Shown piece after piece: positions 1 to 28,668 of a stretch of DNA of 52,087 nt. Origin of the DNA: Algoriphagus locisalis (GTDB lineage Bacteria; Bacteroidota; Bacteroidia; Cytophagales; Cyclobacteriaceae). A program made the translations under genes and the position numbers. The stretch lies in NCBI RefSeq assembly GCF_900116615.1, contig NZ_FPBF01000008.1:1-52087 (forward strand), given 5' to 3'. Below the pieces are notes generated by a model. That model saw only the letters and a list, made by a program, of their open reading frames with translations, did no database searches and was not told the origin of the DNA. Each line of letters starts with the position of its first letter. Position 1 is the first letter of the stretch.

Positions 1-19571
<19,571 letters not shown>

Positions 19572-19603
19572 TTACCGGACCGAAGTACAGTTAATGAAAA
19601 GGG

Positions 19604-20035
19604 TTAATTTGGTAGTAAAGCCGTAGGGTTAGTGAAAGAGAGTTTATTAGACTTATCTTTTAAAGAGCTTAGATCATTGATAAAATTTGCAACACCGTAA
19701 TCCTTAGACCTGCGCACAACTTTATACACCATTCGGCCAATTCGCAGTTTTAAAACAAATTGTATTAAAATGAAGGAAGCATTAGACACCCAACTGCCCA
19801 CTTGCAAAGTAGATCCAACTAGCTCTAGACACTTGCCGGATGAACTGATATGACTAGGCACTTCCTCTCTAATTCTAAATAGGGATGAAAGAGCGCAACT
19901 CAATACTGAAAATTGCTTAGGGCTCAAATAGAGAAAACAAAATGTTTTAATAGCTGCATTTAGCCTGTTTACATTGCAAAAAGCAAAAAGTAGTCTTTGA
20001 AAAACATCAATTGAACAAGGTAAATATGTTGCCAT
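19604..20035 (-). CDS. Doubtful hypothetical protein (143 aa)
   Basis: This ORF starts MATYLPCSIDVFQRLLFAFC and ends 77 bases upstream of the giant gene on the same strand. It is rich in Phe, Leu, Ser and Cys and has no motif I recognise. The C-terminal half has a basic stretch (RIGRMVYKVVRRSKDYG). No signal peptide or clear TAnnTTTG promoter is seen. The DNA is AT-rich, unlike the giant gene, so it may be a young or foreign gene, a remnant, or a chance ORF. Co-transcription with the giant gene is possible from strand and spacing but not shown. Confidence 0.35.
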   Translation of the reverse strand: MATYLPCSIDVFQRLLFAFCNVNRLNAAIKTFCFLYLSPKQFSVLSCALSSLFRIREEVPSHISSSGKCLELVGSTLQVGSWVSNASFILIQFVLKLRIGRMVYKVVRRSKDYGVANFINDLSSLKDKSNKLSFTNPTALLPN

Positions 20036-20807
20036 ATACTTTTTTTAAAAATATCACAGAAATCAACCCTTTAAATTATGTCAAGATTCTTACTAAATCG
20101 TCAAAGCTATTTTAATCTAATTTGGATAAATGCCATTTTTAAGTGCCTAAACAATTAATTAAAAAAGCTACTAATCTCATTTTCAACAAATTAATAAAAA
20201 CTAGCTCTAAGATACCCATTCGATTGAACTCAAGTCAACTAAAATTCTCTATATTTTGTGACTAGGATTCAATATCACTAATGTAAAAAAAATCTTCTTT
20301 GATTAAGGGGTAACCAACTAAATAATAGAAGAAATTCAATATTTTTTTTCATTTAAATAATCTTACCAAAATATAAGAGACACGCTATCATCACATTGAA
20401 AGGTATTTAATGCCACAAAAACCAATGAGTTGTAGCTAAATACCAAAACTCTATCCCCCAACAGTATTCAACACCAGCCATTTCTTGTCTGCAAACCGAT
20501 AGGTTAGTAAAAATCTTCAAATAAACGGTATCCGACATTTTTTTCACCTAAGATTTAGTGTGAATACCATTAAAAATTCATCCTTAGCGTTTCTCAAATT
20601 AAAAATACATTTGGAAACTGAATCTGTCAAAATAAATCAAACTCTAAAAAAACTAAAAATCTATTCACTTGGTTTAAGCTGATGTAGTTAAAAGTATTGC
20701 AATAGGTCACCATTTATTCTATTGAAAAATCTTAAGAGAGTGGTCGAAAGAATATTTACTTCACTCCACTTGACAATCACCAATGTCCTACATAAGTTTG
20801 TGACCAA
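20036..20807. other. AT-rich intergenic region (772 bp) without a gene
   Basis: This stretch is markedly richer in A and T than the flanking genes, with many short A or T runs (for example near 20340). I see no ORF of convincing quality, RNA gene, long inverted repeat or mobile element end. Its right edge holds the promoter of the small secreted protein gene at 20808. Confidence 0.6.
20770..20800 (+). promoter_or_regulatory. Candidate promoter, -33 TTG and -7 TAAGTTTG
   Basis: TAAGTTTG at 20793-20800 fits the Bacteroidota -7 element TAnnTTTG, with a TTG 20 bases upstream. The ATG lies only 7 bases after the -7 box, so the transcript would be nearly leaderless. Confidence 0.5.
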
Positions 20808-21224
20808 ATGGCAAAGTATCTAGTTAGATTCTTATTATCGTTAAGTATTCTCATATCAAGTGGGTATAGTGCAATCTATGCCAGTGTTGATACTGATAAT
20901 GCTATCGATGGCTACGAAGGCTCTTTTGAGACAGTTGTAGGAATCAACAATACTCAGCAACATCCTCTCTCTTTTTCCGCTTCCAAGGAGCACGGTACTA
21001 GCATTTTTACTGTCAACAATTCGAAAGTCGAAGAAGAAGAAAAAGAAGATGAGTTTGTCACAAATCATGATTTTTTAGATAGCGCGCACTTTAGCGCAAT
21101 TTTCTTTACCCGGATTTTTGGTTTTCTTTTCCAAGACTTTTCACACGACTTGCATTTCAGCAAGTTTATTCCAAATACAGGTGAACTTCGTAAACATGTA
21201 GTCATCCAGGTATTTAGAATATAA
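20808..21224 (+). CDS. Small exported protein upstream of RND efflux operon (138 aa)
   Basis: The protein starts with a signal peptide (MAKYLVRFLLSLSILISSG, then SAIYA). A polar region follows with an acidic cluster at about residues 74-84 (VEEEEKEDE), and a C-terminal part rich in Phe and His ends in VIQVFRI. I recognise no domain. Its position just before the efflux operon on the same strand suggests an envelope role linked to it, which is inference. The 288-base gap to the adaptor gene contains a small CCCGA/TCGGG hairpin (21458-21474), so separate transcription is possible. Confidence 0.6.
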   Translation: MAKYLVRFLLSLSILISSGYSAIYASVDTDNAIDGYEGSFETVVGINNTQQHPLSFSASKEHGTSIFTVNNSKVEEEEKEDEFVTNHDFLDSAHFSAIFFTRIFGFLFQDFSHDLHFSKFIPNTGELRKHVVIQVFRI

Positions 21225-21512
21225 TACTACTTTTTTGAGGCAGAAAAACACTTTTGCCTAGAACTCCCCTTTTCTTATTTAACCCCTAGAAGCATTAGCT
21301 AAAGAGCTCTTGATGCTCAACGGGTTCCGTGTATTTTCCTATACACAACTACCCAAAATCACCCGGAAAAAGATATCGTTTTTATTAAATCATCCTTTGA
21401 AATCGAGTATGCCTCAATGATCCTACACTAGTATGATTTTGAGCCATGCGAAATTCTCCCGAAGAAAAATCGGGCCAGGCTTTAAGGCCTTTTAAAGACA
21501 AATTAAATTCAT

Positions 21513-22601
21513 ATGAAAAATCAAATTCTCATGCTCTTGAGCCTGTGCGGTACCTTGTGGATCACAAGCTGTAACTCACATGGAGAAGAACATCACGAAG
21601 AGGAAGCCACCTTTCAGGTAACTAGTCCTCTCACCATGGATACATTGATCACCAAAGATTACGTATCCCAAATACATTCTATACAACATATCGAGCTACG
21701 CGCTCAGGAAAGAGGCTACCTTCAAAAGATCTATGTAGATGAAGGTCAATTTGTAAAAAAAGGCCAGATCATGTTTAAAATCATGCCTAAGCTGTATGAA
21801 GCAGAGCAGCAAAGTGCTGCTGCAGAAGTAGATTTTGCAGAGATCGAATATCAAAACACCAAAACGCTCGCAGATAGAAATATTGTTGCGCCAAATGAGC
21901 TGGCTATGGCAAAGGCTAAATTGGCCAAGGCAAAAGCAGAGCTTGCTCTTGCTGAAGTTCACTTACAATTCACTGAGATCCGAGCACCATTTGATGGCAT
22001 CATTGGGCGGTTCTTAGTAAGGGAAGGTAGCCTTTTAGATGAAGGCGAATTACTATCTGAGTTTTCGGACAACAGCAAAATGTGGGTTTACTACAATGTG
22101 CCTGAAGCAGAATACCTAGAATATAAAGCTGAAGTAAAAAGTGATGATGATGTCATTGTGAACCTACTACTGGCAAACAACAAATACTTCAAATATCCTG
22201 GTGTAGTGGAAACTATTGAAGCAGACTTCAATAATGAAACTGGCAACATCGCATTCAGAGCAACATTTCCTAATCCAGATGGTCTGTTAAGACATGGGGA
22301 AACTGGCAATGTTGAAATGAGCATTCCATTGAAGGATGCCTTATTGATTCCTCAGAAAACAACATTCGAAGTTTTGGAGAAAAAGTATGTCTATGTAGTG
22401 GATGAAGAAAATAAAATCCGCTCCAGAGAAGTAACCATTGCAGCCGAAATACCTCACATCTATGTGATTTCGGCAGGTTTGGAGAAGGGTGACAAAATCC
22501 TTCTGGAAGGTTTGCGTCTGGTAAGAGAAAACGAGGAGATACACTATGATTTTGTAGATCCGCACACAGCATTGTCTCAGTTAGACTTATATGCAGAGTA
22601 G
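21513..22601 (+). CDS. RND efflux periplasmic adaptor, lipoprotein (AcrA/MexA family)
   Basis: This is the membrane fusion protein that bridges an inner-membrane RND pump and an outer-membrane channel. The N-terminus has a lipobox ending at Cys20 (LWITSC), so it is a lipid-anchored periplasmic protein. A split lipoyl/barrel-sandwich domain surrounds a short alpha-hairpin at about residues 95-155 (EQQSAAAEVDFAEIEYQNTK...AKAKLAKAKAELALAEV). The typical IRAPFDGIIGRF motif follows, then beta-barrel and membrane-proximal domains. At 362 residues it has the usual length. It lies 29 bases upstream of the pump gene in one operon. The substrate cannot be deduced. Confidence 0.93.
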   Translation: MKNQILMLLSLCGTLWITSCNSHGEEHHEEEATFQVTSPLTMDTLITKDYVSQIHSIQHIELRAQERGYLQKIYVDEGQFVKKGQIMFKIMPKLYEAEQQSAAAEVDFAEIEYQNTKTLADRNIVAPNELAMAKAKLAKAKAELALAEVHLQFTEIRAPFDGIIGRFLVREGSLLDEGELLSEFSDNSKMWVYYNVPEAEYLEYKAEVKSDDDVIVNLLLANNKYFKYPGVVETIEADFNNETGNIAFRATFPNPDGLLRHGETGNVEMSIPLKDALLIPQKTTFEVLEKKYVYVVDEENKIRSREVTIAAEIPHIYVISAGLEKGDKILLEGLRLVRENEEIHYDFVDPHTALSQLDLYAE

Positions 22602-22630
22602 TCAAATCTCTCATAAAACCAGAAACCACA

Positions 22631-25600
22631 ATGTTTAGCACATTCATAAAAAGACCAGTCCTCGCGATAGTCATATCGATTATTATTGTATTTATAGGCT
22701 CGCTATCCATCAAGCAACTACCTATATCTCAGTTCCCTCCTATTGCCCCTACTACGGTAAGTATTTTCATAGCCTTCCCAGGTTCAAGTGCCGATGTACT
22801 TGTGAAGTCCACCTTGATTACGTTGGAAAACGCAATCAACGGTGTGCAGGATATGAGGTACATGGCAACCGATGCTACCAGTGCAGGTGAAGCTACGATC
22901 AACATCATCTTCGAACCGGGCACGGACCCCAATCAGGCTGTAATACGTGTGAAGACGAGGGTGGATCAGGTAATGCCTCTTCTACCCGAACTTGTACAAC
23001 GGGAAGGTGTGGTAATCACTCCTATACAGCCGAGTATGTTGATGTATGTCAACCTGTATTCCAAGAGCGAAAACATGGATGAAAAATTCCTGTACAATTA
23101 CGCCAACGTGAATATGATCCCTGAAATCAACAGGATCAAAGGGGTAGCACGATCTCAAATATTAGGTAGCCGTACTTACGCGATGCGTGTATGGCTGAAT
23201 CCTGATCGTATGCGAGCTTACAATATCTCAGTAGATGAGGTAATGGAAGCCATGCAAGAGCAGAGTATCGTAGGCCGCCCGGGCAGAATCGGACAAAGCT
23301 CTGGTATTGAAGCACAATCGCTGGAATATGTATTGACCTACAAAGGCCGATTCAGTAAGCCTGAAGAGTATGATAACATCATCATCAGAGCTAATTCCGA
23401 TGGTGAAAGTATACACTTGAAGGATATAGCCAGAACAGAATTAGGCAGTGAATTCTTTGATATTTACTCTAATCTGGATGGAAATCCATCTGCGGCGATT
23501 GTATTGAAGCAAAACTATGGTAGTAATGCCAGTGATGTAATCGAAGAGGTAAAAGCACAACTGGAAACGATGAAAGCTTCATTTCCTCCGGGAATGGATT
23601 ACAGCATCAGTTATGACGTATCCCGATTCTTGGATGCATCTACCGAACAGGTAATTCATACGTTGCGGGATGCATTTATCCTAGTGGCGTTAGTTGTATT
23701 TGTCTTCTTGGGCGACTGGCGATCGACATTGATTCCGATCATTGCCGTGCCAGTATCGCTGATAGGTGCCTTCTTCGTGCTACAGTTATTTGGACTCTCG
23801 ATCAACATCATCACGCTTTTTGCCTTAGTACTTGCTATTGGTATTGTGGTCGATGATGCGATTGTAGTGGTGGAAGCGGTCCATGCCAAGATGGAGGAAA
23901 TGCCTCATCTATCTCCTTATCAAGCTGTAAAAAGAGTACTTGGTGAAATTTCAGGTGCGATCATCGCCATCACCGCGGTAATGGTTTCGGTATTCTTGCC
24001 TATCTCCTTTATGAGTGGACCAGTGGGTACTTTCTACCGGCAGTTCTCCATTACTATGGCCAGTTCAATTGTGATTTCTGCGATCATTGCCTTGACGCTG
24101 ACACCTGTTCTTTGCGCTATGCTGTTGAAAAATCACCATGGAAAAGAGAAGAAGAGAAATATCCTAACCAAAGCATTGGACGGATTCAACAGTGGTTTTG
24201 ATAAGCTGACTGGCAAATATGTACAGTTGCTTAGATCCATGGTAAGCCGCAGATGGCTCACATTTGGCATTCTGCTACTATTTGGAGCTGGTATTGTTTT
24301 CGAAAATGAGATCTTACCTGCAGGCTTTATCCCAAGTGAGGATCAGGGAACCATCTATGCTATTATCCAAACCCCTCCTGGATCTACTCTTGAGCGTACA
24401 AATCAGGTTTCTCAGAAACTTCAAAAAATATGTGAGGAAATCGATGGTGTTGAATCAGTTTCATCATTGGCAGGATATGAGATCATGACAGAAGGTCGTG
24501 GTTCCAATGCTGGTACCTGTTTGATCAACTTGAAGCCTTGGGGAGATCGTAAGCATACGGTGAAGGAGATCATGGAGGAATTGGAAGAAGAATCAAAAGG
24601 CCTTGGTGCCGTCGTGGAATTCTTCGAACCACCTGCTATTCCTGGTTTTGGTTCATCCGGAGGTTTCTCCTTACGACTATTGGACAAGACTACTACAACT
24701 GATTATCAGGACTTTGACAAGATCAATCAGAAGTTCATGGATGATCTTAGTGCACGTCCTGAAATTACCGGCTTGTTTACCTTCTTCGCTGCCAACTATC
24801 CTCAATATGAATTAGAAATAGATAATGATAAGGCGATGCAAAAAGGCGTTTCTATCGGAGATGCCATGGAAAACCTGAACATTCTTATCGGTAGCACCTA
24901 CGAGCAGGGCTTCATACGGTTTGGTAGATTCTTCAAAGTATATGTGCAATCAGATCCATCGTTTAGAAGACTTCCTTCAGATGTCTTGAACCTCTTTGTG
25001 AAGAATGAAGCCGGTGAAATGGTTCCTTACTCAGCTTTCATGACAATGAAGAAAACTCAGGGGCCTAATGAGGTAACTCGTTTCAATATGTACAATTCCT
25101 CATCTATCCGGGGCCTTCCGGCTGAAGGATATACCACAGCTGATGCGATACAGGCGATCACAGAAGTCTCTGCGCAAACATTACCTAAAGGATATGACAT
25201 TGCCTGGGAAGGACTTTCCTATGACGAATCCAACAGAGGAAATGAAGCGCTTTATGTATTCCTAATAGTACTGGTGTTCGTGTACTTTGTACTGGCAGCG
25301 CAATATGAAAGCTTTATCATTCCGCTTGCCGTAGTGTTCTCGCTCCCGGCCGGGGTATTCGGTTCCTTCTTCTTACTGAAGATGATGGGGCTTGATAATG
25401 ATATTTATGCTCAGATTGGTCTGATCATGTTGGTTGGTCTTTTAGGTAAAAATGCCGTGTTGATTGTGGAATTTGCCGTACAGAAACGACAGGAAGGATT
25501 AAGCATATTGGAAGCAGCCATCGAAGGCGCCAAAGTTCGTTTCCGACCTATTCTGATGACTTCATTTGCCTTTATCGCAGGTTTGATTCCATTGATAGTT

Positions 25601-25798
25601 GCTTCAGGTGCAGGTGCAATTGGTAACCATACTATAGGTGCATCAGCGCTTGGTGGTATGCTATTCGGGACCATTTTCGGGGTAATCATAGTACCTGGCT
25701 TGTACTTCATATTTGGAAATTTGGCAGATGGTCGACACCTGATCAAAAATGAAGATGAATCTCCCCTTTCCGAACAAAAACAACACTCACATGCTTAA
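22631..25798 (+). CDS. RND multidrug efflux pump, HAE1 family inner-membrane subunit
   Basis: This is a proton-driven exporter of 1,055 residues, the normal size for AcrB-like pumps. It begins with the conserved FIKRPVLAIVISIIIVFIG first membrane helix and the QLPISQFPPIAPTTV motif. The TM4 proton relay pair is present (GIVVDDAIVVVE, near residue 405), as is the TM10 lysine (GLLGKNAVLIVEFA). Two large periplasmic loops separate two sets of six helices. It is flanked by adaptor and outer membrane factor genes in the same operon. It probably exports hydrophobic or amphiphilic toxic compounds, but the substrate range is not visible. Confidence 0.96.
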   Translation: MFSTFIKRPVLAIVISIIIVFIGSLSIKQLPISQFPPIAPTTVSIFIAFPGSSADVLVKSTLITLENAINGVQDMRYMATDATSAGEATINIIFEPGTDPNQAVIRVKTRVDQVMPLLPELVQREGVVITPIQPSMLMYVNLYSKSENMDEKFLYNYANVNMIPEINRIKGVARSQILGSRTYAMRVWLNPDRMRAYNISVDEVMEAMQEQSIVGRPGRIGQSSGIEAQSLEYVLTYKGRFSKPEEYDNIIIRANSDGESIHLKDIARTELGSEFFDIYSNLDGNPSAAIVLKQNYGSNASDVIEEVKAQLETMKASFPPGMDYSISYDVSRFLDASTEQVIHTLRDAFILVALVVFVFLGDWRSTLIPIIAVPVSLIGAFFVLQLFGLSINIITLFALVLAIGIVVDDAIVVVEAVHAKMEEMPHLSPYQAVKRVLGEISGAIIAITAVMVSVFLPISFMSGPVGTFYRQFSITMASSIVISAIIALTLTPVLCAMLLKNHHGKEKKRNILTKALDGFNSGFDKLTGKYVQLLRSMVSRRWLTFGILLLFGAGIVFENEILPAGFIPSEDQGTIYAIIQTPPGSTLERTNQVSQKLQKICEEIDGVESVSSLAGYEIMTEGRGSNAGTCLINLKPWGDRKHTVKEIMEELEEESKGLGAVVEFFEPPAIPGFGSSGGFSLRLLDKTTTTDYQDFDKINQKFMDDLSARPEITGLFTFFAANYPQYELEIDNDKAMQKGVSIGDAMENLNILIGSTYEQGFIRFGRFFKVYVQSDPSFRRLPSDVLNLFVKNEAGEMVPYSAFMTMKKTQGPNEVTRFNMYNSSSIRGLPAEGYTTADAIQAITEVSAQTLPKGYDIAWEGLSYDESNRGNEALYVFLIVLVFVYFVLAAQYESFIIPLAVVFSLPAGVFGSFFLLKMMGLDNDIYAQIGLIMLVGLLGKNAVLIVEFAVQKRQEGLSILEAAIEGAKVRFRPILMTSFAFIAGLIPLIVASGAGAIGNHTIGASALGGMLFGTIFGVIIVPGLYFIFGNLADGRHLIKNEDESPLSEQKQHSHA

Positions 25799-27227
25799 GA
25801 GAACCATATATATATGCCTGGGAACCGCATCTCTAATACTAGCTGTATCTAGTTGCAAAACTCCGGAGCTAATACAAAAAGACGTAAATAACGTAACACC
25901 TGAGAGCTATAATGGCTCTCAGGATACTACAAATACTGCTGCTGAGGTCACTTGGCAAGAGTATTTCACTGATCCAAATCTCAAAGCCCTGATCGACACT
26001 GCTTTGAGCAACAATCAGGAATTGAATATCACTTTGCAGGAAATTCAGATCGCGCAAAACGAAGTAAGAGTTCGTAAAGGTGAAATCTTGCCTTCTGTGA
26101 ATATAGGCGCAGCGGCAGGTGTGGACAAAGTGGGTAGATACACTAGCCAAGGTGCTAATGATGCCAATACAGACATCAAGCCGGGTAAAGAAATCCCTGA
26201 TCCTCTTCAAGATTATATGCTGGGAGCATTTGCTACCTGGGAAGTCGATATTTGGCACAAACTTAGAAATGCTAAAAAATCAGCATTGACCAGATATTTG
26301 GCAAGTGTGGAAGGCAAAAACTTCATGGTGACCAATCTGATTTCGGAGATAGCCAATTCCTATTATGAGTTACTAGCACTGGACAATGAACTTGCTATCG
26401 TTAAGCAAAACATTGAAATTCAAAACAATGCCTTTGAGATCGTAAAATATCAGAAAGATGCTGCTAGAGTGACGGAATTGGCTGTTCGTAGATTTCAAGC
26501 ACAAGTTCTGAACACCAAAAGCCTTCAATACGGCATAGAGCAGGAAATCATAGAAGCCGAAAATAGAATTAACTTCCTAGTAGGCAGATTCCCTCAGAAA
26601 GTAGAACGAAATTCTGCAGTTTTTGCTGACTTGATTCCTGACACTATCCATGAGGGCATACCTTCTCAGCTTTTGGCAAACCGACCTGACATCAGACAAG
26701 CTGAACTTGAATTGGCAGCGTCCAAGATTGACATTCAAGTAGCTAAAGCTGACTTCTACCCTTCCCTGGAGATCAGTGCAGGCCTTGGATTCAATGCATT
26801 TAACCCTAGCTATCTATTTAATACGCCACAGTCATTGATTTATTCATTAGCTGGAGAGCTAGTGGCTCCACTGATAAACAGGAATGCGATCAAGGCAAGG
26901 TATTTAACTGCTAATTCCAAGCAGATCCAAGCTATCTACAACTACGAGCAAACGATATTGAATGCTTATGTAGAAGTGGCAAACCAGCTTTCAAACATCA
27001 AAAACTTAGAGCAAACCTATGACTTAAAGTCGCAGGAAGTAGATGCGCTCAATCAGTCAGTAGATATTTCCAATGAGCTATTCAACTCTGCAAGAGCTGA
27101 CTACATGGAGGTTTTATTGACGCAGCGAGATGCCCTAGAATCCAAATTTGAATTGATCGAGACAAAAATGAAACAAATGAATGCCACCGTAAATATTTAC
27201 CAAGCTCTTGGTGGTGGATGGAAATAA
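25791..27227 (+). CDS. Outer membrane efflux lipoprotein (NodT/TolC family)
   Basis: This is the outer-membrane channel of the tripartite RND system, 478 residues. I chose the ATG at 25791 rather than the in-frame ATG at 25749. It gives a clean lipoprotein signal (MLKRTIYICLGTASLILAVS, then SC at residues 21-22), and its ATG overlaps the pump gene's stop by 8 bases. Two OEP repeats are visible: the first around NNQELNITLQEIQIAQNEVR, the second beginning near LLANRPDIRQAELELAASKI, the NRPDIRxAExxLxA motif typical of NodT proteins. It closes the operon and is followed by a strong terminator. Confidence 0.94.
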   Translation: MLKRTIYICLGTASLILAVSSCKTPELIQKDVNNVTPESYNGSQDTTNTAAEVTWQEYFTDPNLKALIDTALSNNQELNITLQEIQIAQNEVRVRKGEILPSVNIGAAAGVDKVGRYTSQGANDANTDIKPGKEIPDPLQDYMLGAFATWEVDIWHKLRNAKKSALTRYLASVEGKNFMVTNLISEIANSYYELLALDNELAIVKQNIEIQNNAFEIVKYQKDAARVTELAVRRFQAQVLNTKSLQYGIEQEIIEAENRINFLVGRFPQKVERNSAVFADLIPDTIHEGIPSQLLANRPDIRQAELELAASKIDIQVAKADFYPSLEISAGLGFNAFNPSYLFNTPQSLIYSLAGELVAPLINRNAIKARYLTANSKQIQAIYNYEQTILNAYVEVANQLSNIKNLEQTYDLKSQEVDALNQSVDISNELFNSARADYMEVLLTQRDALESKFELIETKMKQMNATVNIYQALGGGWK

Positions 27228-27283
27228 AATTGGTTGATTAAAGGTTGAACGTCTATCCACTTAATGGTGTGGATAGCAATTTC

Positions 27284-27317
27284 AAAAGTCCCTCTGAACG
27301 TTCGGAGGGACTTTTTT
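27284..27317. terminator. Rho-independent terminator, probably bidirectional
   Basis: An inverted repeat AAAGTCCCTC / GAGGGACTTT with an almost fully paired centre ends in a T run. It lies between the convergent efflux operon and fic gene, and its T run touches the fic stop codon at 27316. Confidence 0.88.
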
Positions 27318-28428
27318 AATCTCCTAAAATCCTGACTAGTTCTTCATTCACGTAATACACTTCCTTTCCGTCTTTTTTCGGAAACAGAATCTTTGCTTCG
27401 ATCAACTCTGAAAAATATTTCGTCAAAGTCGTTCTTGAACTAACTCCCATCAACTCGCCAAGTGTCTTGGATTTGAGATAAGGTTGTGAAAAAATCAGCT
27501 CATTGACTTCTTTAGAATACCATTTGATTTTTGCCTTTCCATGGGCTAAAGTAGCTTCCATCTGAACAATTATCTGACGGATCAAATCCTCAGTCAAAAT
27601 CGAAGTCTTCTCCACAGCTTCCAGCATATACAAGATCCAGGACTTCCAATCGCCGCGCTGTGTAACTGCCCCAAGGTGATAGTAATAGTCTTCCTTGTGG
27701 ACGATAATGTATTTGGATAGATACAGCACAGGAAGATCAAGAAGGTTTCTATTCACAAGATAAAGTTGGTTCAAAATCCTGCCAGTCCTTCCATTTCCAT
27801 CTGCAAAGGGGTGAATGGCCTCAAATTGATAATGAGAAATGCACATTTTCAGAAGAGGATCTGTCGGAAAACCCTCGTCATCACTCAGGTATTCTATCCA
27901 GTTTCCTACAAAATCCTGAAGCAATTGCTCTCCTCTTGGCGGAGTATAAATCGTCTCACCAGACCGAAATTCACTGTTTCCTCTCTTAATGATAGTTTGT
28001 GTGGCAGGTGACCGAAAACCAGCACTTGTATCCTTCACTTCTCGAAATACCCCCAAGATCACATCCTGGTTAATACTACTTTTACCTTTCATCGTTGTGT
28101 ATCCTTCCCAAAGTGCCTCTCGATATCGTAACACTTCCTTGGTTGCAGAATCCGCTCTTTCCTCCTGAATCAAGTCAGAAACGGCCTTGTACAACTCATC
28201 TTCTGTGGTAAAAATATTTTCAATCGCAGTAGAACTTTTTGCTTCCTGAAGTGCAATCGTGTTCACTAGCATGGTTGGATTTGGCAAGCGAAGAACACTT
28301 GCATTCACCGAAGCCAGAGCTCGTGATGCCGTGACCAATTTTTTCAAGATTGCGATATCTTCCTCTACTGCCTTGGAAGGTGGAAGTAGAGGCAAATCAT
28401 TATAAGGCAAATTCCGGTCGTAGGGCAT
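27316..28428 (-). CDS. Fic family protein adenylyltransferase with C-terminal winged helix
   Basis: Fic enzymes transfer AMP from ATP to hydroxyl groups of target proteins. The catalytic motif HPFADGNGRTGR is intact at residues 206-217. An inhibitory motif of the S/TxxxE(G/N) type is present before the Fic core (SxxxEN, Ser66-Asn71), marking class II autoinhibition. An N-terminal Fic_N region precedes it. The last 70 residues (KEVNELIFSQPYLKSKTLGEL, then SSRTTLTKYFSELI) look like a winged helix-turn-helix. The length of 370 residues is normal for this subgroup. An array of TGTCCA/TGGACA sites lies directly upstream and overlaps its promoter, so autoregulation by the winged helix is a reasonable inference. 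The target protein is unknown. Confidence 0.93.
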   Translation of the reverse strand: MPYDRNLPYNDLPLLPPSKAVEEDIAILKKLVTASRALASVNASVLRLPNPTMLVNTIALQEAKSSTAIENIFTTEDELYKAVSDLIQEERADSATKEVLRYREALWEGYTTMKGKSSINQDVILGVFREVKDTSAGFRSPATQTIIKRGNSEFRSGETIYTPPRGEQLLQDFVGNWIEYLSDDEGFPTDPLLKMCISHYQFEAIHPFADGNGRTGRILNQLYLVNRNLLDLPVLYLSKYIIVHKEDYYYHLGAVTQRGDWKSWILYMLEAVEKTSILTEDLIRQIIVQMEATLAHGKAKIKWYSKEVNELIFSQPYLKSKTLGELMGVSSRTTLTKYFSELIEAKILFPKKDGKEVYYVNEELVRILGD

Positions 28429-28446
28429 AGGACTAAAAGTTTCTCA

Positions 28447-28654
28447 TGTCCAAATTTATTAAAAATATAAACACAAACCCAAGAATATGTCCATATTTCT
28501 CAAAATATTGGACACATGGCTAAAACATGTTCACCAAATGGACACATTTTGACAACATGTCCATATTTATAAATAAAATGGACACGTTAGCTAAACATGT
28601 CCAGCAAAAGTGGATTTCCCTATCTTATGTTCATTTTACAGGAAACAATGGACA
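28447..28654. repeat. Palindromic site array upstream of fic, 70-bp period
   Basis: TGTCCA (or TGTTCA) elements start at 28447, 28488, 28528, 28558, 28598 and 28628. TGGACA elements start at 28509, 28539, 28579 and 28649. The pairs 28488/28509, 28558/28579 and 28628/28649 are each 21 bases apart and recur every 70 bases. Neighbouring elements are mostly 19-21 bases apart, about two helical turns. There is no ORF here. A cooperative operator is the best guess. Confidence 0.75.
28451..28458 (-). promoter_or_regulatory. Candidate -7 box TAAATTTG of fic
   Basis: On the minus strand TAAATTTG fits TAnnTTTG and ends 22 bases before the fic ATG. It overlaps the first TGGACA element of the upstream array, so a protein bound there would block the promoter. 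Confidence 0.5.
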
Positions 28655-28668
28655 CATAAGACTCTTTC

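Noticed and set aside
22270..22713. Minus-strand ORF of 147 codons across the adaptor/pump junction
   Set aside because: It is antisense to two clearly real genes and has no recognisable motif.
28429..28668. The fic upstream array as a transposon end or CRISPR remnant
   Set aside because: There is no transposase, no target duplication and no unique spacers. The sites are short, alternate in orientation and overlap a promoter, which fits an operator better.
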